This document shows, piece after piece, positions 6,093 to 8,706 of a stretch of 8,706 nucleotides of DNA (within the stretch, counting starts at the first letter, position 1; every line of letters starts with the position of its first letter). This stretch comes from JAHFOW01 sp964370795. GTDB taxonomy: Bacteria > Planctomycetota > Brocadiia > Brocadiales > Brocadiaceae. The stretch is taken from contig CAYJME010000145.1 of the NCBI GenBank assembly GCA_964370795.1, forward strand, positions 1 to 8,706, in the 5' to 3' direction. A model generated the notes under the pieces. The model was not told the DNA's origin, made no database searches, and saw only the letters and a program-made list of their open reading frames with translations. Position numbers and translations under genes: made by a program.

Positions 6093-7121
6093 TTAAATTT
6101 TTAAAATAATCTTTCCACACGTTCCGTCTTTCATAAGTCTCATGCCCTTTTCATAATCCTTCAATAAAAACTGATGCGTAATAATGGGGCTGGGGTCTAC
6201 AAGTCCTGATGACAGAAATCGGGATGTCTTGTGCCATGTGGAAAATATCTTGCGACCCGTAATCCCATAGATGCGAATCTTTTTAAACACAACATCTTTG
6301 TTCAGATCAATATTAACACGGCGCTCATAAATGCCTAAGAGAGAAATCCTCCCGCCTGGTGTCACAGCCTTGAGGCCATGGTTCAGCGCCTGGTTATTCC
6401 CTGAAAATTCCAGCACCACGTCTATACCATTATTTTTTGTGGCCTCAAGGGTAAGATGCGCAACATCCTGTTTTCTGGGATTGATGGTTATGTGCGCCCC
6501 CATCTTTTTACTGATAGTGAGCCGGTAGTTATTGGGGTCTGAAACAATGATCAATGAAGCGCCACACGCCTTTGCAATCCCTGTGGCAAAGAGTCCAATC
6601 GGCCCTGCGCCCAGGATTAATACCGTCTTTGCCGAAACGTCCTCAGCCAGTACTGTGTCAACGGCATTTCCAAAGGGTTCCTGGATGGTTGCCCATTCGT
6701 CGGGAATATTTGGTTCATTTTTCCAGAGGACATGTTCAGGGAGGACAAGGAGTTCTGCAAATGTGCCGTCGTGGTCAACTCCTAACAATTTGAAATTCTT
6801 ACAGACCTCGGCATATCCGTTTGTGCACTGATAACAATATCCGCAGGTAAGATGGCTTTCTGCGGAAACTCTATCTCCGGCCTTTACCCGTGTAACTTCC
6901 TCGCCAACTTTGGCAACGTGCCCAACAAACTCATGTCCTATAATACGTGGCGGGGTCAAGCGATGTTGCGCCCATCGCGTCCAGTCAAAGATGTGCACAT
7001 CTGTACCGCAAATAGAAGCAACCTCGACCTTGATCAGCACGTCCCGTGGTCCTATTTTTGGTGTAGGTACATTAATTAATTCCATGCCCTTAGTATGTTT
7101 TGTTTTAACAACGGCCTTCAT
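6093..7121 (-). CDS. tdh: L-threonine 3-dehydrogenase (zinc-dependent, NAD+)
   Basis: Tdh oxidises L-threonine to 2-amino-3-ketobutyrate with NAD+ in the cytosol; kbl next door completes the path to glycine and acetyl-CoA. At 342 residues it matches E. coli Tdh (341). Catalytic zinc ligands lie at the same numbers: Cys38 (SICGTDVHI) and His63-Glu64 (GHEFVGHV). The structural zinc lobe is CGYCYQCTNGYAEVC (Cys93, 96, 99, 107). The Rossmann fold has LILGAGPIGLFATGIAKACGA (about 169-188), and Asp195 in VSDPNNYRL is the likely NAD-ribose residue. QEPFGNAVDT and SPIITHQF are also typical. AAAAGGA at 7130-7136, eight bases before the ATG, supports the start. It heads the minus-strand series, with a repeat-rich gap upstream. 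Other medium-chain dehydrogenases are possible in principle, but the numbering and kbl adjacency make Tdh firm. Confidence 0.96.
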   Translation of the reverse strand: MKAVVKTKHTKGMELINVPTPKIGPRDVLIKVEVASICGTDVHIFDWTRWAQHRLTPPRIIGHEFVGHVAKVGEEVTRVKAGDRVSAESHLTCGYCYQCTNGYAEVCKNFKLLGVDHDGTFAELLVLPEHVLWKNEPNIPDEWATIQEPFGNAVDTVLAEDVSAKTVLILGAGPIGLFATGIAKACGASLIIVSDPNNYRLTISKKMGAHITINPRKQDVAHLTLEATKNNGIDVVLEFSGNNQALNHGLKAVTPGGRISLLGIYERRVNIDLNKDVVFKKIRIYGITGRKIFSTWHKTSRFLSSGLVDPSPIITHQFLLKDYEKGMRLMKDGTCGKIILKI

Positions 7122-7142
7122 GTAAAAAATCCTTTTTTATAT

Positions 7143-7159
7143 TTGTAAGTTTTTTACAA
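7143..7159. promoter_or_regulatory. Small dyad upstream of tdh, possible operator
   Basis: TTGTAA (7143-7148) and TTACAA (7154-7159) form a perfect 6-bp dyad with a 5-base spacer, 21 bases before the tdh start codon. Its location would suit a regulator site or a leader hairpin. Short AT-rich dyads also arise by chance. Confidence 0.25.
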
Positions 7160-7234
7160 CTCCCTTTTCTTAGGGGATTTTGTTGCGGCGTAGCTGCGCC
7201 AGAGATTCTCTCCGGCTGCTTTAAAAATGTGTCT

Positions 7235-7263
7235 GTAGAGACAAGGCAGTGCCTTGTCTCTAC
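7235..7263. repeat. Perfect palindrome GTAGAGACAAGGCA / TGCCTTGTCTCTAC
   Basis: Two 14-base arms (7235-7248 and 7250-7263) are exact reverse complements around a single G. Folded, they give a 13-bp stem with a 3-base loop. The GTAGAGAC...GTCTCTAC form resembles dispersed palindromes I recall from many environmental bacterial genomes. It stands alone here, with no T-tract to mark it as a terminator. Confidence 0.7.
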
Positions 7264-7369
7264 TACCGACAGAAAAACCGCATAAATAAAAGTTCCTATG
7301 CAATCCAGAATGCACGGATAGTTTTAAAAACTGCATTGTTGCCTTCATGAGACATATTTCTTTTCCGCC

Positions 7370-7396
7370 GGCTCCTTCGGAGCCGACTGTTTGTAG
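7370..7396 (+). repeat. GCTCC-GGAGC repeat, copy 1
   Basis: It reads GGCTCCTTCGGAGCC followed by GACTGTTTGTAG. The first half is a 7-bp hairpin (CGGCTCC/GGAGCCG from 7369 to 7385). The tail ending TGTTTGTAG is shared with the inverted copies at 7498 and 7549. Confidence 0.6.
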
Positions 7397-7419
7397 CATT
7401 GAATACGAATGATGTATTG

Positions 7420-7445
7420 AGCTCCAGAGGAGCGACCTGTTATTC
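7420..7445 (+). repeat. GCTCC-GGAGC repeat, copy 2
   Basis: It reads AGCTCCAGAGGAGC then GACCTGTTATTC, in the same orientation as copy 1. It is bracketed by ATTGAATA (7398-7405) and TATTCAAT (7441-7448), so this copy also sits in a larger hairpin. Confidence 0.55.
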
Positions 7446-7497
7446 AATCCATTCAAACAAATATTTTTCATTGGATTTAATTTCACATCTCTTCAGA

Positions 7498-7527
7498 CTA
7501 CAAACAGGTCGCACCTACGGAGCTTTC
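7498..7527 (-). repeat. GCTCC-GGAGC repeat, copy 3 (inverted)
   Basis: On the minus strand it reads GAAAGCTCCGTAGGTGC then GACCTGTTTGTAG. It shares the GACCTGTT tail with copy 2 and TGTTTGTAG with copy 1, and is in opposite orientation to both. Confidence 0.6.
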
Positions 7528-7548
7528 TTTGATAGTTGCATTTTATTT

Positions 7549-7577
7549 CTACAAACAGACCGCCCCTAATGGGGCTG
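7549..7577 (-). repeat. GCTCC-GGAGC repeat, copy 4 (inverted, diverged)
   Basis: On the minus strand it reads CAGCCCCATTAGGGGCG then GTCTGTTTGTAG. The stem has changed on both sides (GCCCC/GGGGC instead of GCTCC/GGAGC). That compensatory change suggests the hairpin itself is maintained. Confidence 0.55.
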
Positions 7578-7688
7578 CAGTGCTATTTTCTTTTGTTTTC
7601 TATGGGTTTTTTCCAAAAAACTAAATATTACCATTTATGATTGTATCGACAAGTGCTGATAAGGTCATTTTTCTGAACCCGCTCAAGG

Positions 7689-7780
7689 GTAGGGTGGATT
7701 AAGGCGCTTGCCTTTTAGCGCCGAATCCACCGACATTGTTCCAACAGAAGGTGGATTCGCTTTCGCTTAATCCACCCTAC
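7689..7780. repeat. 92-bp nested inverted repeat (GTAGGGTGGATTAAG ends) abutting the PIN-like gene
   Basis: The ends are perfect 15-base inverted repeats (7689-7703 and 7766-7780). Inside are a second perfect 10-base pair, CGAATCCACC (7722-7731) and GGTGGATTCG (7750-7759), and a GGCGCT/AGCGCC hairpin (7703-7721 region) on the left arm. The whole folds as nested stems and has the look of a small non-autonomous palindromic element. It ends exactly one base before the stop codon of the minus-strand PIN-like gene and may also act as its terminator. Confidence 0.75.
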
Positions 7781-8203
7781 TCAACTTATAGAACTACTAA
7801 TTTTTTTCAAGAACTCAACATCTTTGTTTTCGAAATGATCATAGTAAAGGTCGTTATATATGTTTCCAGATGTAGCATTCTTATCAGCCAACTTCGATAA
7901 ACCCACATAAAAAGAAGGATATTTACAACTTGGATATAGTTTGTGTTCTAACTCATGTTGTGAGAACGCTAAATTCATCTCGTCGCGAATTATAGCCCCA
8001 GTGTTTGGAAGAAATTCTAATGCATTATGTACTTTTAGTAACTTATTAAAACATGATAGTTTCTTAGACTTATCAGATGTCGTGGAAATTTCATACATTA
8101 ATATGTCAGTAACAATTATACGATGCTTTAAGGCTATTTCTTTTAAAGCTTTTATGCCGTTCAAAGACTGCAACCAGCTTTTATCAATAACAATGAATGA
8201 CAT
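7781..8203 (-). CDS. Small PIN-like protein of unknown function, possibly C-terminally truncated
   Basis: I do not recognise a named gene. From ATG 8203 the product is 140 residues; a TTG six codons upstream (8221) is the alternative start, and neither has a clear ribosome site. The N-terminus, MSFIVIDKSWL...IIVTDILMYEIS, has the strand-helix-strand pattern of PIN-domain nucleases, with Asp7 and Glu38 at the expected spacing of the first two acidic residues. The later acidic residues are not clearly placed (the Asp-rich YNDLYYDHFENKD tail is a candidate). The TGA stop directly adjoins the inverted repeat at 7689-7780, so the end may have been cut by that element. It lies 23 bases downstream of the restriction-methylation gene in the same direction, so it is probably co-transcribed. 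Codon use is AT-richer than the metabolic block. Confidence 0.65.
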   Translation of the reverse strand: MSFIVIDKSWLQSLNGIKALKEIALKHRIIVTDILMYEISTTSDKSKKLSCFNKLLKVHNALEFLPNTGAIIRDEMNLAFSQHELEHKLYPSCKYPSFYVGLSKLADKNATSGNIYNDLYYDHFENKDVEFLKKISSSIS

Positions 8204-8226
8204 ATTTTTAACGTATAACAAGTTAT

Positions 8227-8706
8227 TTATGGTAACCCATCCTCAATAATCTTTATTTCTTCATCCGTCAACCCGTACAGTTCATATACCAACTGGTCAA
8301 TCTGGCGGTCGGTTGCGTCTGTCTGCCGCTGGATGACAGTCTTGTCATGGTCTGTCTTTGCCGATGCTGATTGCTTGTGTAGTTCAAGCATCTGTCTAAT
8401 AAGAGCAACCATGCTGTCGCGGTACGACTTGTCCGGTTGGTTGGAGGAGTCGATTGTGCGGATGGGAATTTGTGAAAAATACATTGGTTTATATTCAAAA
8501 TAACCTCCCTGTTTGGTAGAGGAAATCGAATGCATGAAAAAATCAGCCGCTCTTGAATTCAATATTCCAAGTAGGTATAAATCGTCTGTAGGAATAATAG
8601 ATGTCTTGTCATTCGAATAAAAACCCGAAGCATCGAGTGTATATGAGGCTCTTTGCACAATAGTTGGAATAAATATCTTTGGTTTTTCAAACTCCGCGTA
8701 GTATTC
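8227..8706 (-). CDS. C-terminal part of a TaqI/Eco57I-like (type IIG) restriction-methylation enzyme; 5' end outside window
   Basis: The frame is open to the right edge (EYYAEFEKPKIFIPTIVQRA...), giving 159 visible residues; the GTG at 8658 is internal. The pattern YAEFEKPKI, then FYSNDKTSIIPTDDLYLLGILNSRAADFF, SSTKQGGYFEYKPMYFSQIPIR, and a helical tail ending QIDQLVYELYGLTDEEIKIIEDGL is the C-terminal target-recognition region of TaqI-like N6-adenine methyltransferases and fused type IIG enzymes. The methyltransferase domain with its NPPY motif, and any nuclease domain, would be off the edge, so it cannot be said whether this is a methylase alone or a complete restriction enzyme. The tail includes a Gln/Asp/Lys-rich helix (LIRQMLELHKQSASAKTDHD) that may be coiled coil. 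The PIN-like gene follows immediately. Confidence 0.88.
   Translation of the reverse strand, partial: EYYAEFEKPKIFIPTIVQRASYTLDASGFYSNDKTSIIPTDDLYLLGILNSRAADFFMHSISSTKQGGYFEYKPMYFSQIPIRTIDSSNQPDKSYRDSMVALIRQMLELHKQSASAKTDHDKTVIQRQTDATDRQIDQLVYELYGLTDEEIKIIEDGLP

Larger units (their letters stand above)
7122..7780. other. 659-bp gap without a convincing gene, filled with palindromic repeats
   Basis: No reading frame here looks like a protein. The longest (minus strand, 7486-7154, 110 codons) runs across at least four repeat elements and has no recognisable motif. The gap holds an imperfect GGCGTAGCTGCGCC palindrome near 7186, a 14-bp palindrome at 7235-7263, four related GCTCC/GGAGC repeats at 7370-7577 and a 92-bp inverted repeat at 7689-7780. 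The stretch 7578-7688 is AT-rich with a GTTTTTT/AAAAAAC hairpin at 7606-7621 and nothing else evident. The gap separates the metabolic block from the restriction-modification side. Confidence 0.7.

Noticed and set aside
7136..7141. TATAAA on the minus strand as the tdh -10 box
   Set aside because: It overlaps the ribosome-binding site, so the transcript would start too near the start codon, and no -35 lies at proper spacing.
7154..7486. 110-codon minus-strand reading frame upstream of tdh
   Set aside because: It is composed of repeat elements, has no recognisable motif, and its codon and residue make-up does not look like a protein.
7370..7577. Possible CRISPR array
   Set aside because: Only four diverged copies in two orientations with uneven spacing (about 25-50 bases), hairpin-based and without cas genes; this is a dispersed palindromic repeat.

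Overview
The window reads as ordinary bacterial chromosome with a metabolic/redox gene block, followed by a repeat-rich gap and the edge of a restriction-modification locus. The exported c-type haem lipoprotein, the exported DUF1326 and PCMT-type proteins, the moderate GC content and the dispersed palindromic repeats would suit an anammox-type planctomycete (Brocadia-like). That placement is recall-based inference, not proof.

Layout. Positions 1-1311 (+) hold the C-terminal part of glmS (glucosamine-6-phosphate synthase); its start lies off the left edge. glmS converges on a long minus-strand series, with a 14-bp hairpin (1325-1357) between the two. In transcription order from the right, the minus-strand series is: tdh (7121-6093) and kbl (5947-4649), the two-step threonine-to-glycine pathway; a haem-binding lipoprotein (4521-4033); selD (3976-2927); a membrane-anchored or exported protein-L-isoaspartate methyltransferase (2930-2157, overlapping selD by ATGA); and an exported DUF1326 protein (2074-1388).

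The most informative result is selD. The obvious ATG at 3901 is not the true start. The frame continues upstream through an in-frame TGA (3928-3926) to a GTG at 3976 preceded by a near-perfect Shine-Dalgarno sequence. The TGA falls exactly where E. coli SelD has catalytic Cys17, and Lys20 follows at the same number. A stem-loop with a GGCGU apical loop lies downstream at the distance expected of a bacterial SECIS. The gene is therefore best read as a selenocysteine-containing selenophosphate synthetase, so the cell should use selenocysteine.

A second unusual point is kbl, which carries an in-frame insertion of about 35-39 codons built around an imperfect palindromic repeat. The tdh-kbl gap holds a different inverted repeat.

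From 7122 to 7780 there is no convincing gene. This gap contains several palindromic elements, including four related copies of a GCTCC...GGAGCGACCTGTTTGTAG-type repeat in both orientations, and a 92-bp inverted repeat ending exactly at the stop of the next gene. To its right are a short PIN-like protein (8203-7781) and the C-terminal target-recognition part of a TaqI/Eco57I-like (type IIG) restriction-methylation enzyme that runs off the right edge. This end looks like accessory or defence DNA.
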